Assembly: GCA_900551915.1 (NCBI GenBank)
Contig: URXT01000005.1
Location: 1 to 64,000, forward strand
Source: an uncultured bacterium
GTDB lineage: Bacteria > Cyanobacteriota > Vampirovibrionia > Gastranaerophilales > Gastranaerophilaceae
Length of the DNA: 64,000 nucleotides
Direction: 5' to 3'
Shown: one piece after another, positions 1 through 8,662 of the stretch
How positions within the stretch are numbered: the stretch's first letter is position 1
Layout of the letters: each line of letters begins with the position of its first letter
Translations under genes and position numbers: made by a program
The notes under the pieces: generated by a model
The model's input: the letters and a program-made list of their open reading frames with translations, nothing else
The model's database searches: none
Told to the model about the DNA's origin: nothing

Positions 1-32
1 TTAATATATTTCATTTCCTTTTTTTAAAATCT

Positions 33-55
33 CGACCGTTTGGGTCGTTTTTTTT
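33..55 (+). terminator. Rho-independent terminator of an upstream gene
   Basis: Small hairpin CGACC / GGTCG followed by eight T residues. It would end a transcript entering from the left edge of the window. The bases after it (a G6 run and a GAGAGGGAA string) do not resolve into a gene. Confidence 0.6.
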
Positions 56-178
56 GGGGGGAGAGGGAAGCGACTCAGTTGCTAAAAGGCGTTTATGCGT
101 GTAAAGATTTGTTTAAACCTTTGACATGACATGAAAATTATTGTCTAATAAGAATAAGACTATAGTTGGGTAGGATTA

Positions 179-3100
179 ATGTACATAAAACAGCTTGAAA
201 TAGATAACTTTAAATCATTTGCCAATAAATCAGAAATCCCGCTTCTGGAAGGTTTTACAACAATTTCAGGTCCGAACGGCTCCGGAAAAAGCAATATAAT
301 CGACAGTGTTTTGTTTGCGCTCGGGCTTGCAAATGCAAGCGAATTACGCGCCGAGAACCTTTCACACTTTATCTCTACTTACACAAAACGGAATGATGCT
401 CTTGTTAAAGTTACCTTCGGCGGAATGGAAAACGGACAGGACTTAAGCATTGCAAGACGTATCCGCAAAACAAATCAAGGTTATGCAAGTACATATTACA
501 TAAATGACTCGGTTACAACGCTCACAAATGTCCATGCAGAACTTGAAAAGTACAATGTAACGCCAAACAGCTACAACGTAATGATGCAGGGCGATGTAAT
601 GGGAATTACAAACTGTTCGCCCAAAAACAGACGTAAAATTATCGACGAAATAGCAGGCGTTGCAGATTTTGACAGAAGAATAGAGCAGGCTACAAACGAA
701 CTTACAACCGTTGAACAGCGGGTTGAACGCTCTTCGGTAATATTAAACGAAGTTGATGTAAGGCTTGAGCAGCTTAAAGAAGAACGTGAAGTTGCCCTTA
801 AATACCAGAAATTACGCGAAGAAAAGACCGAACTTGAGGGACAGATAAATAAAGTCAGATTTTTCGACATAAAACGCAATATTGAAAAAGCGCATGAAAA
901 CATTCTTGAATTCACTAAAAAGAAAAAAGAAGAAGAGGTTAAAAACAAAGATTTAGACGAGCGTTTGACCTTAATCAAGGGAAAATATCAGGAAATTTCC
1001 GAAATAGTCAAAGAAAAAGGCGAAGCGCGCCAGATTGAACTCAAAAAACAGCAGGAAGAACTCAAAGGCGAAATCGACCGAAAAAATAACGCCTCAATTT
1101 ATGCTGACAAGCAGATTATGGACGGCCTGCGCCGCATTGAAAATGCTAAAAACGGTATTGAAACTTACAAGCAAAAAATTGAAGATTTCAATTTAAAAAT
1201 TAAACTCAAAGATGACGAAATCAAAATTATTGAAGGTAATATCGCGGAAAAACAGGCGGAATTAAAGAAAATTCTTGAAGATATGACCGGTTTGAACGCA
1301 ACGGCGGACCAGCATATTGAAAAGCGCAACAATTTACGAAAAAATCTTGAAAATCTTCAGGATAAAGAAAATGCTCTTATCAAAGAAAAACTTCCGCTTG
1401 AAAATGATTTAAAAAATCTTCAAAGCGAGCTTTCAAAAGCCAAAGCAACACTTGAAGAGCTCGAAACATTAAAGGCAAATTTCGCGTCAGACTTTGATTT
1501 GAAGAAAACTCTTGTTGAACAGCTTCAAAAAGAAATGGCGGATTTCAAAATCATCCAGCAGAACACTTTGCATGATTTGGACACGACCAAAAATGAAATT
1601 GACGACGTAAACCACGATATTCAGATGGCTTATCGAAAAGTTTCAGCAATGGAGGCTAAAAAACAGGTCGCGCAATCAAGTTTTAACAATGCAATTGATA
1701 CGGTTATGAATGCGAAGCTTCGCGGAGTTCATGCCCCGCTGGTTAAGCTTGGAACTGTTGATAAAGAGTATTCAACCGCAATGGAAGTTGCTTTTGGCGG
1801 CAGAATGACACACATCGTTGTTGACGATGAACATGTTGCATCAGTTGCGATTGAACTTTTAAAATCCTCTGGCGCAGGCCGCGCAACTTTCATTCCGCTA
1901 AACAAAATTGTTAAAGCGCCATCAAAATTAAATCTTCCAAAAGACAAAGGCGTAATTGATTTTGCCATAAATCTTGTGGATTTCGACGACCAATATATTA
2001 ATGCGTTTTATTATGCAGTCGGCGACACTCTTGTTGTAGAAGATATGGAATGCGCCAAAAAACTCATCGGAAAATACAGAATGGTTACGCTTCAGGGCGA
2101 AATTTTCGAAAAATCAGGTTCTATGACCGGCGGTTCACAGCGCAGAACAGGTTTAAGCTTTAGCCAGAATGACGACGATGAGCTTGAAAACTTCAAAAGG
2201 AATTTGAAAGCGCTTGAAGACAGAGCGTCTGCTTTGAATAGCAAAAAAGCTTCACTGGAAGCGAAACTTGACGACATTCGCCAGAAATATTCTGATTCAA
2301 TGAGCGAATACTCAAAATCCAAGGTTGAACTTGAGAACATGAACAGAAATTACGCGAACAGTGAAAATATTCTTGCTGAACGCGCTGAATTTGTCAAAAA
2401 CGCGGAGCCGCAAATAGACGAATTAAACAAAAAACTTGATAAACTAGAAGAACAGACAGTAAAAGTTTACGATGATATGGCGCAGGTTCAATCCGACATT
2501 GAGGAAGTTGAAAAATTGATTAATGACCAGGATTTGAAGGATTTGAAAGAAAAAACAGAAGGCGTCGAACATGAAATTAAGCGGCTCCAACAGAATCTGA
2601 TGCATGCTAATGCTGCCAAAAACGACTTTAACCGTGACATCGCGTTCAACGAAAACCTTATTGAAACCAAAACCGAAGAAATTCAAAGTATTGAATCCGC
2701 AAATGTCAAGCTTGAAGCAGACAAAATCAGATTTAAAGAAGAAATAGAGGAATTAAACAAGAAAGCAGAAGCTTTGAACGAGCAAATCACTGAAATAGAA
2801 GAAAAACTCGGAAAACTTCTCAAAGAACGCGACGAAATCAATAATGAACTTATTGAACTTGAAAAACAAAAACACATCAGACAATCTGATATTGAAAGAA
2901 TTGCTGAACAAATCGAATCATTCCGCGCAAGACGCCGCGAACTTGAGCCTCAGCTTGAAACAGCGCGCGAAGAACTTAAAAATGCCGGAATTGAGATTGA
3001 AAAACTTGAACCGGTTGAAATTTCAATAGAAGAAATCACATCAAAAATACAACGGCTTGAAAAGAGAATGCAGGAACTCGGGGACGTAAATATGCGTGCA

Positions 3101-3670
3101 ATTGCAGCATACGAAGAAGTTCAAACACGCCAGAACGAATTAAAAGCTCAAATCGAAACCCTTTCAAAAGAGAGAAAAGAAATTCTGGACAGAATGAGCG
3201 GCTACGAACAGTCTAAAAAAGAAGCTTTCATGAAAACTTACAACAATATCAACGAAAACTTTAAACAGGTTTTCCACCAGCTATCAGAAGGCGAAGGCGA
3301 ACTTAAACTGGAAAATCCTGATGACCCGCTTTCCGGTGGTATGACAATTGAAGCACAGCCTCGCGACAAAAAACTTCAAAGATTAGAGAGTATGTCAGGC
3401 GGCGAAAAATCTTTAACCGCACTTGCATTTGTCTTCGCAATCCAGCGCTATATGCCCTCCCCCTTCTATGCGTTTGACGAAGTTGATGCAAGTTTGGACA
3501 CAATGAATGTTGAACGTATCGCCCAAATGGTGCAGAACCAGTCAAAAAATACGCAATTTATAGTAGTTAGCCACCGCAAACCTATGATAGAATCTGCTAA
3601 TAGGACGATAGGTGTAACTCAAAAAGAAAAAGGTATAACCCGTGTGACGGGAGTGAAACTTAGAGATTAA
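179..3670 (+). CDS. smc: Chromosome partition protein SMC
   Basis: Structural maintenance of chromosomes ATPase, the core of bacterial condensin; with ScpA and ScpB it organises and helps segregate the nucleoid. At 1163 aa it has the full family length. Walker A GPNGSGKS lies at residues 31-38, followed by a long coiled coil. A hinge domain sits at about 510-655, then a second coiled coil. The C-terminal head carries the ABC signature MSGGEKS and a Walker B (FYAFDEVDASLD, near residue 1093). It is the first gene of an smc-scpA-scpB operon; scpA begins two bases after its stop codon. The family assignment is secure. Confidence 0.98.
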   Translation: MYIKQLEIDNFKSFANKSEIPLLEGFTTISGPNGSGKSNIIDSVLFALGLANASELRAENLSHFISTYTKRNDALVKVTFGGMENGQDLSIARRIRKTNQGYASTYYINDSVTTLTNVHAELEKYNVTPNSYNVMMQGDVMGITNCSPKNRRKIIDEIAGVADFDRRIEQATNELTTVEQRVERSSVILNEVDVRLEQLKEEREVALKYQKLREEKTELEGQINKVRFFDIKRNIEKAHENILEFTKKKKEEEVKNKDLDERLTLIKGKYQEISEIVKEKGEARQIELKKQQEELKGEIDRKNNASIYADKQIMDGLRRIENAKNGIETYKQKIEDFNLKIKLKDDEIKIIEGNIAEKQAELKKILEDMTGLNATADQHIEKRNNLRKNLENLQDKENALIKEKLPLENDLKNLQSELSKAKATLEELETLKANFASDFDLKKTLVEQLQKEMADFKIIQQNTLHDLDTTKNEIDDVNHDIQMAYRKVSAMEAKKQVAQSSFNNAIDTVMNAKLRGVHAPLVKLGTVDKEYSTAMEVAFGGRMTHIVVDDEHVASVAIELLKSSGAGRATFIPLNKIVKAPSKLNLPKDKGVIDFAINLVDFDDQYINAFYYAVGDTLVVEDMECAKKLIGKYRMVTLQGEIFEKSGSMTGGSQRRTGLSFSQNDDDELENFKRNLKALEDRASALNSKKASLEAKLDDIRQKYSDSMSEYSKSKVELENMNRNYANSENILAERAEFVKNAEPQIDELNKKLDKLEEQTVKVYDDMAQVQSDIEEVEKLINDQDLKDLKEKTEGVEHEIKRLQQNLMHANAAKNDFNRDIAFNENLIETKTEEIQSIESANVKLEADKIRFKEEIEELNKKAEALNEQITEIEEKLGKLLKERDEINNELIELEKQKHIRQSDIERIAEQIESFRARRRELEPQLETAREELKNAGIEIEKLEPVEISIEEITSKIQRLEKRMQELGDVNMRAIAAYEEVQTRQNELKAQIETLSKERKEILDRMSGYEQSKKEAFMKTYNNINENFKQVFHQLSEGEGELKLENPDDPLSGGMTIEAQPRDKKLQRLESMSGGEKSLTALAFVFAIQRYMPSPFYAFDEVDASLDTMNVERIAQMVQNQSKNTQFIVVSHRKPMIESANRTIGVTQKEKGITRVTGVKLRD

Positions 3671-3672
3671 TT

Positions 3673-4488
3673 ATGAGTAGTGAGACAGCAATACTTAACT
3701 ATAACAGTTCGGCAATTCCGGAGAATGTCAATGTTGACAATGAAGGAATTGGAATTCTCGTTTCAATGGCGAAAGCCGGTAAAATTGACCCTTGGAACAT
3801 TGACATAATTGATGTTACCGACAAATACCTTGCACACATGTGCGAAATGAAGTCGCAGGATTTGCGTCTTACCGGCAGAACGTTTCTTTTCGCCTCTGTT
3901 CTTCTAAAGCTTAAGTCAAATGTGCTTGAAGGCATTGATATCATGCAGTTTGAAAATCAGCCGCAGGAGAATATTGAATTTGATGACGACGGTTTTATTG
4001 TTGATTACAGCGAAGAAGACGATTATGTTCCTACAAACAATGTTGTTTCAATTGATGAAGTTCTTCAGCGCCGTACAAGCGTAAGATTAAACCGAAACCG
4101 CGTTGTAACATTGCGCGACTTGATTCGACAGTTGGAATTCTACGAAAAACTGGAGCATAAACAATCTCTTCAAAGTGCTCACGAGCGTGCAAAACGCCGT
4201 GTTCAATCTTATTCCAGATTTACGGCTGACGACATTATTAATCTTGCGCATGAGGAATACATTGAAGACTGCGTTTTGAGATTAAAAGAAAATTTATCAC
4301 AGATTTTTGAAAAAGAAGAAAAAATCGAACTTAACGAGCTTACTCTTCTCGGAATGGACAAAATAAGCGCATATATCGCACTTTTATTTTTGACCGCCGA
4401 AACTGATTACGAACTTGTTCAAGACGAATTTTACTCAGATTTGTATGTTGTAAGAGGTGAAAATGGAAAACTTGAAAGCCAGAATTGA
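3673..4488 (+). CDS. scpA: Segregation and condensation protein A
   Basis: Kleisin subunit that bridges the SMC head domains. The N-terminal half has the ScpA pattern (NEGIGILVSMAKAGKIDPWNI, then IDVTDKYL). The C-terminal winged-helix part includes FTADDIINLAHEEYIEDC and ELTLLGMDKISAYIALLFL. An acidic linker lies at about residues 95-120. The start codon is two bases after the smc stop with no strong Shine-Dalgarno, so translation is probably coupled. The end overlaps the start of scpB by about 26 bases. Length (271 aa) is normal for the family. Confidence 0.93.
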   Translation: MSSETAILNYNSSAIPENVNVDNEGIGILVSMAKAGKIDPWNIDIIDVTDKYLAHMCEMKSQDLRLTGRTFLFASVLLKLKSNVLEGIDIMQFENQPQENIEFDDDGFIVDYSEEDDYVPTNNVVSIDEVLQRRTSVRLNRNRVVTLRDLIRQLEFYEKLEHKQSLQSAHERAKRRVQSYSRFTADDIINLAHEEYIEDCVLRLKENLSQIFEKEEKIELNELTLLGMDKISAYIALLFLTAETDYELVQDEFYSDLYVVRGENGKLESQN

Positions 4489-4966
4489 AGCAGTTCTTTT
4501 TACAACAGCCAAGGCTCTTTCAACAAGCGAAATCGCTGAAATTCTGGAGGTTGAAAACGAGCTGGTAGAAGAATCCATATTGGATTTAATAATGGACTAC
4601 TCGGCACGCGACGGGGCGCTTGAAATTGACGATGAAAACGGTTATATTCTTCAAGTCAAAGAAGAACATATGGATATAGTTGAAAAACTTTGTCCTGTTG
4701 ACCTGCGGCCTGCTGTAATGAGAACTCTTGCAGTAATTGCGCTAAAAGAACCCATCCGCCAGACTGATTTAAAAGAGCTTCGCGGTTCTACAGCTTATGA
4801 ACATGTTGCAGAACTTATCGAAAAAGGCTTAATCAGCCGGACTCGCGACAAAAACGGCAGAAGTTTCAACCTGAAAACTACTCCAAAATTCGCAGAATAC
4901 TTTAAACTTAAAGGCGACACCAGAGCGCTTGAAAAACTTCTTGAACAGGGAAAAATGGATGAGTAA
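4463..4966 (+). CDS. scpB: Segregation and condensation protein B
   Basis: Winged-helix kite subunit that dimerises and binds ScpA in the condensin complex. The pattern LKARIEAVLFTTAKALSTSEIAEILEV at the N-terminus and the second winged helix (RTLAVIALKEPIRQTDLKELRG, then LIEKGLISRTRDKNGR) are typical. I chose the ATG at 4463, four bases after AGAGGTG, over an in-frame GTG at 4457 that lies inside that ribosome-binding site. It gives 167 aa. The gene overlaps scpA at its start and the metalloprotease gene at its end, so all are probably on one mRNA. Confidence 0.93.
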   Translation: MENLKARIEAVLFTTAKALSTSEIAEILEVENELVEESILDLIMDYSARDGALEIDDENGYILQVKEEHMDIVEKLCPVDLRPAVMRTLAVIALKEPIRQTDLKELRGSTAYEHVAELIEKGLISRTRDKNGRSFNLKTTPKFAEYFKLKGDTRALEKLLEQGKMDE

Positions 4967-6284
4967 GCAGACTCTTAGCAAAATTCTTTTAATTCTTTCA
5001 ATAATTTTTATTGGTGCAATCGTTTATAATATTCCGATATTCTACAGCATTGCAGGTGTTAACCAGTTAAAAAAACAACAGCCGGTAAAGGCTTACAATC
5101 TGCTTAAAAAAGCTTATTTGCTGAGACCGGGCAACAAAGATATCAGATATTATTATGTCAAAGCAATGTGCGGTTTGAAGCCGACAGAAAAAATTCAGAC
5201 CGAAATGTATAAAATATCACAGGAACCGGTGCTTGATGCAGCAAAAAAACTTGCCAATCAAAAAATCTTTGAATGGAAATACAATATTTTAAATAATATT
5301 GGAGACAATTATATTGAACAGGCTCCTTATGACAGAAATCTGCTCCGATGGGATGTTAATACCTTCCCGCTGAAAGTGAAAATAGAAGTGCCGATTTCAA
5401 CACCAGACTATTACAGGGCTGAAATTGAAAAGGCATTTACTCAATGGGCGTTGAGTACCGAATTCTTACAGTTTCAATTTGTTGAAAAAGGAAATGCTGA
5501 TATTATCGTAAAATTTGAAGCTTTACCGGAAGATATATGTGAAGACGGCATTTGTAAATACGTTGTAGCTTATACAAATCCTAAAATACAAGGCAAAATC
5601 CTTAAATCAATGACAATAACCATGTATGACAAAGATGCAAACGGAAATTATTTTTCAGACAAAGAGATTTACAATACAGTTTTGCATGAAATAGGTCATG
5701 CACTTGGTATTATGGGTCATAGTTACAGCTCTGATGATTTGATGTATATGTCAACGCAGCCTGACACAATGTACACACGTTACAGAAGCGATTTTCAATA
5801 TATATCGCAGCAGGATTTAAATACTGTTAATCTGCTTTATAAAATGATACCTGATATTTCGAATGTTCCTATGTCTAAATTCAACAAAGACGGACTTATT
5901 TATGCTCCAATTGTTCTAGGCAATGAACGCGACATCGGCAGACGAAAAATTGCTGAAGCTGAGCATTACATTGAATCTGCACCCGAAATTCCGGGCGGAT
6001 ATATTGATTTGGCAATAGCCTATGCGGATTTGGAAAAATATCCGCAGGCAATTGAGGCGTTGAGAAAAGCTCTTGAACTTGCAAAATCAGACGACGACAG
6101 ATATCTAATCTATTTTAATATAGCGGTAATCTATCTTAATACAAATAAACTTGAAGAAGCTCAAAAATATATTGACCTTGCAAAAACAATTAACGACAAT
6201 GATGATATTGCAGAATTTCAGAGCAATCTAAACCATGCGCGTGCGGCTAAAAAGAAACCTTTTAAGACAAATCTGTCAAATTAG
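4959..6284 (+). CDS. Membrane-anchored matrixin-like zinc metalloprotease with TPRs
   Basis: Predicted 441-aa envelope protease. An uncleaved hydrophobic helix (about residues 5-28) should anchor it with the body outside the cytoplasm. The extended zinc motif HEIGHALGIMGH has its first histidine at residue 243 and fits the HExxHxxGxxH metzincin/matrixin pattern. Preceding sequence (LRWDVNTFPLKV, and an AFTQW motif) matches the start of matrixin-like domains. The C-terminal third holds tetratricopeptide repeats (YIDLAIAYADLEKYPQAIEALRKAL). The ATG at 4959 overlaps the scpB stop by 8 bases and has AGGG eight bases upstream, so coupling to scpB is likely. Substrate unknown. Confidence 0.75.
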   Translation: MSKQTLSKILLILSIIFIGAIVYNIPIFYSIAGVNQLKKQQPVKAYNLLKKAYLLRPGNKDIRYYYVKAMCGLKPTEKIQTEMYKISQEPVLDAAKKLANQKIFEWKYNILNNIGDNYIEQAPYDRNLLRWDVNTFPLKVKIEVPISTPDYYRAEIEKAFTQWALSTEFLQFQFVEKGNADIIVKFEALPEDICEDGICKYVVAYTNPKIQGKILKSMTITMYDKDANGNYFSDKEIYNTVLHEIGHALGIMGHSYSSDDLMYMSTQPDTMYTRYRSDFQYISQQDLNTVNLLYKMIPDISNVPMSKFNKDGLIYAPIVLGNERDIGRRKIAEAEHYIESAPEIPGGYIDLAIAYADLEKYPQAIEALRKALELAKSDDDRYLIYFNIAVIYLNTNKLEEAQKYIDLAKTINDNDDIAEFQSNLNHARAAKKKPFKTNLSN

Positions 6285-6423
6285 CTGATATTCAAAGCCT
6301 TTACGAAAACTTAACAAAAACTTACAAAAGCTTTTAAAATAACCTTGTTCGGTTTAAAGTTAAGGTGTATGGGCGATTTTGAAGGCTCAAACAGTTACCC
6401 GAAATTAAGAATGAGGAAATCTA

Positions 6424-7800
6424 ATGAATTACAACGTAGCAATTATCGGCGCAGGCCCCGCAGGAATTTTCGCAGCACTGGAAATTACCAAACTTAAACC
6501 GGATTGGAAAGTTATCTTAATCGAAAAAGGTCAAAAAATCGAAAAAAGAGTTTGTCTTCTTCGCGAGGGCTACGAAAAATGCCCAAACTGCAAGAAATGC
6601 GGACTTTTATGCGGATGGGGCGGAGCCGGTGCGTTTTCTGACGGCAAGTTAACACTTACGCCGGATGTAGGCGGACATCTTGTTGACTATATGTCCAGAG
6701 AAAAGGTTGAAGAACTTATTGATTACTCAGACAAATTATATTTGAAATTCGGCGCAACAGAAGAAGTTTTTGGAACAGATATGAAGATTTTCAAAGAACT
6801 TGAAAGAGAAGCTGCACTTGCCGAACTTAAACTTGTTCACTCTCCTGTCAGACATTTAGGAACTGAAAGAAGTTTGGATGTTCTAAAAAACATGCAGGAC
6901 TATCTGGACGAAAGAATTACAATTTTAAACAATGTTTCAGCTAAAAACCTGATTGTTGAATGTGAACAGGTTAAAGGAATTGTTCTTGATAACGGTGAAA
7001 CTATATGCGCAGATTACACAATTATCGCTCCTGGCCGTGAAGGCGCAGATTGGCTTACAAAAGAGTTTGCCCAAAATAAAATAGGCATGGTAAATAATGC
7101 TGTTGATATAGGCGTCCGCGTTGAACTTCCAGCACCGGTGTTTGAACCTTTGACTGATAAGCTTTATGAATCAAAACTTGTTTACCACTCACCGACCTTT
7201 GGAGATGAAGTCAGAACCTTCTGCATGAACCCGAACGGCGAAGTTGTTCAGGAGAATTACAACGGTATCGCAACAGTAAACGGCCACAGTTATGCAGAAA
7301 AAACAACTAACAACACAAACTTTGCACTTTTAGTAAGCGAAAAATTCACAGAACCTTTTAAAGAACCTATTCAGTACGGCCAGCATATCGCAAGCCTTGC
7401 AAACATGCTTGGCGGCGGAATTCTTGTTCAGCGTTTCGGCGATTTGCTTGACGGACGCCGCTCAACTCCTGAAAGAATTAAATCCAGCATAATTACGCCA
7501 ACCTTAACCTGCGCAACACCAGGCGATTTAAGTTTGGTAATTCCTTACAGACAAATGACAAGTATTATTGAAATGCTTTATGCACTTGACAAAGTCTGCC
7601 CCGGAACAGCTTCAAGATACACACTTCTTTACGGTATTGAGGTTAAATTCTATTCAGCACGCGTAAAACTGACAAATGAACTTGAAACGGAAGGTGTTAA
7701 AAACCTGTTCACAATCGGCGACGGCGCAGGTGTAACAAGAGGCCTAATTCAAGCTTCAGCATCAGGCATTTATGTCGCAAGAACGATTTGCGCAAGATAG
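6424..7800 (+). CDS. FAD-dependent dehydrogenase (COG2509-type)
   Basis: 458-aa flavoprotein with an N-terminal dinucleotide fold (AIIGAGPAGIFAAL, residues 6-19) and a second FAD-contact region near the C-terminus (LFTIGDGAGVTRGLIQASASG). A Cys-rich stretch at about residues 57-68 (CPNCKKCGLLCGWGGAGAFSDG) recurs in the family of uncharacterised FAD-dependent dehydrogenases. The substrate is not known; the family is broadly oxidoreductase. A GAGG ribosome site lies about seven bases before the ATG. It appears to be a single-gene unit: 139 noncoding bases precede it and a terminator follows. Confidence 0.8.
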   Translation: MNYNVAIIGAGPAGIFAALEITKLKPDWKVILIEKGQKIEKRVCLLREGYEKCPNCKKCGLLCGWGGAGAFSDGKLTLTPDVGGHLVDYMSREKVEELIDYSDKLYLKFGATEEVFGTDMKIFKELEREAALAELKLVHSPVRHLGTERSLDVLKNMQDYLDERITILNNVSAKNLIVECEQVKGIVLDNGETICADYTIIAPGREGADWLTKEFAQNKIGMVNNAVDIGVRVELPAPVFEPLTDKLYESKLVYHSPTFGDEVRTFCMNPNGEVVQENYNGIATVNGHSYAEKTTNNTNFALLVSEKFTEPFKEPIQYGQHIASLANMLGGGILVQRFGDLLDGRRSTPERIKSSIITPTLTCATPGDLSLVIPYRQMTSIIEMLYALDKVCPGTASRYTLLYGIEVKFYSARVKLTNELETEGVKNLFTIGDGAGVTRGLIQASASGIYVARTICAR

Positions 7801-7824
7801 AATTCAAGTTTAATATATTCAACT

Positions 7825-7851
7825 AAAAAGCGCCTATATAAGGCGCTTTTT
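7825..7851. terminator. Bidirectional terminator
   Basis: AAAAAGCGCC / GGCGCTTTTT stem with a 7-base loop, giving a T tract on both strands. It lies between two convergent genes and overlaps the stop codon of the minus-strand prepilin gene by two bases. Confidence 0.85.
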
Positions 7852-8617
7852 AGTAATTCATTTTACCTTCTGTAATAACCCTGTAAGCACAACTATAACC
7901 TTCTTTATTTATATCACAGGTATTTCTCTTATCAACCTGGCCGTAATGAAATGTTTCATTAGTATATGGTAAAATCTTGCCTGAATTATTATCCATATAT
8001 AAAAAGAATACATCACGACCTAACTGATTTGGTCCTTTTAGACCATTTACATCAACAACAAAGTGAAATGGAACACCATAAAAAGTTTGTCCTGATCCAT
8101 AACTAAATGTGAGTCCTACTATACTTCCGTCCCGTAATAGTATTGGATAGGAATATACAAACAAAGGACTTCCGTAAAGACCTTTTGCCTCTGGACTACC
8201 GCTCAAAAATCTGTAAGTTAATCTCGGTACCCCTGGAAAAAGTTCGGTGCACCAGTTGCAACGCTTTCCACTCATTAATATGTCAAAATGTTTTTTATAA
8301 AGCTCTACAATTCGTTCATTTCCAGAGTTATCTTGGGATTGATGCACAGTCCATCCCCAGGTGTTTGGTAATCCTTCTTCTGCAATGATTAAATTTGTAG
8401 CATTTTGTATTGACGAATATGCTTTTTGTAAACCTGTGACATAACCTTTATTTCTTAGATTATTTATTACGCTTGGTAAAGTTAAAGCAATCAACACGCC
8501 GATTATACCAAGAGTAATAACAACTTCCGCTAATGTAAATCCTGAAAACCTTAAATGAGCGTTATTTGCAGGTGCCCCCCCCCCCTGAAATTCAATCATA
8601 GCCTGGTTTTTATACAT
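7850..8617 (-). CDS. Prepilin-like protein with a poly-G tract in its leader
   Basis: 255-aa type IV pilin/pseudopilin-like protein. Leader ends at Gly26; Phe27 would be residue +1 and Glu31 the conserved +5 Glu of FTLAEVVITLGIIG, which starts the hydrophobic assembly helix. The rest is a globular extracellular domain with several Cys. Unusually, the leader is 26 residues and contains three Gly codons inside an 11-base G run (8575-8585 on the plus strand as C). The ATG at 8617 has a near-perfect AAGGAGGT six bases upstream, so the tract is inside the coding region. A one-base slip would shift the frame, and no alternative start lies between the tract and FTLAEV. Confidence 0.85.
   Translation of the reverse strand: MYKNQAMIEFQGGGAPANNAHLRFSGFTLAEVVITLGIIGVLIALTLPSVINNLRNKGYVTGLQKAYSSIQNATNLIIAEEGLPNTWGWTVHQSQDNSGNERIVELYKKHFDILMSGKRCNWCTELFPGVPRLTYRFLSGSPEAKGLYGSPLFVYSYPILLRDGSIVGLTFSYGSGQTFYGVPFHFVVDVNGLKGPNQLGRDVFFLYMDNNSGKILPYTNETFHYGQVDKRNTCDINKEGYSCAYRVITEGKMNY
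8575..8585 (-). repeat. Homopolymer tract G11 (coding strand)
   Basis: Eleven consecutive C on the plus strand, read as GGGGGGGGGGG in the prepilin leader (CAG GGG GGG GGG GCA). In an AT-rich genome this is a striking departure in composition and a classic slipped-strand site. In the sequence as given the count keeps the prepilin in frame. Confidence 0.9.
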
Positions 8618-8662
8618 TTTACCTCCTTGTTTTATAATTATAATTTATTAAATTACAAATAA

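Noticed and set aside
48..60. T8G6 run as a second phase-variable tract
   Set aside because: It follows a terminator in noncoding DNA and no reading frame depends on it.
571..978. Minus-strand frame of 135 codons inside smc
   Set aside because: Ser/Leu/Phe-rich antisense shadow of an intact SMC coiled coil.
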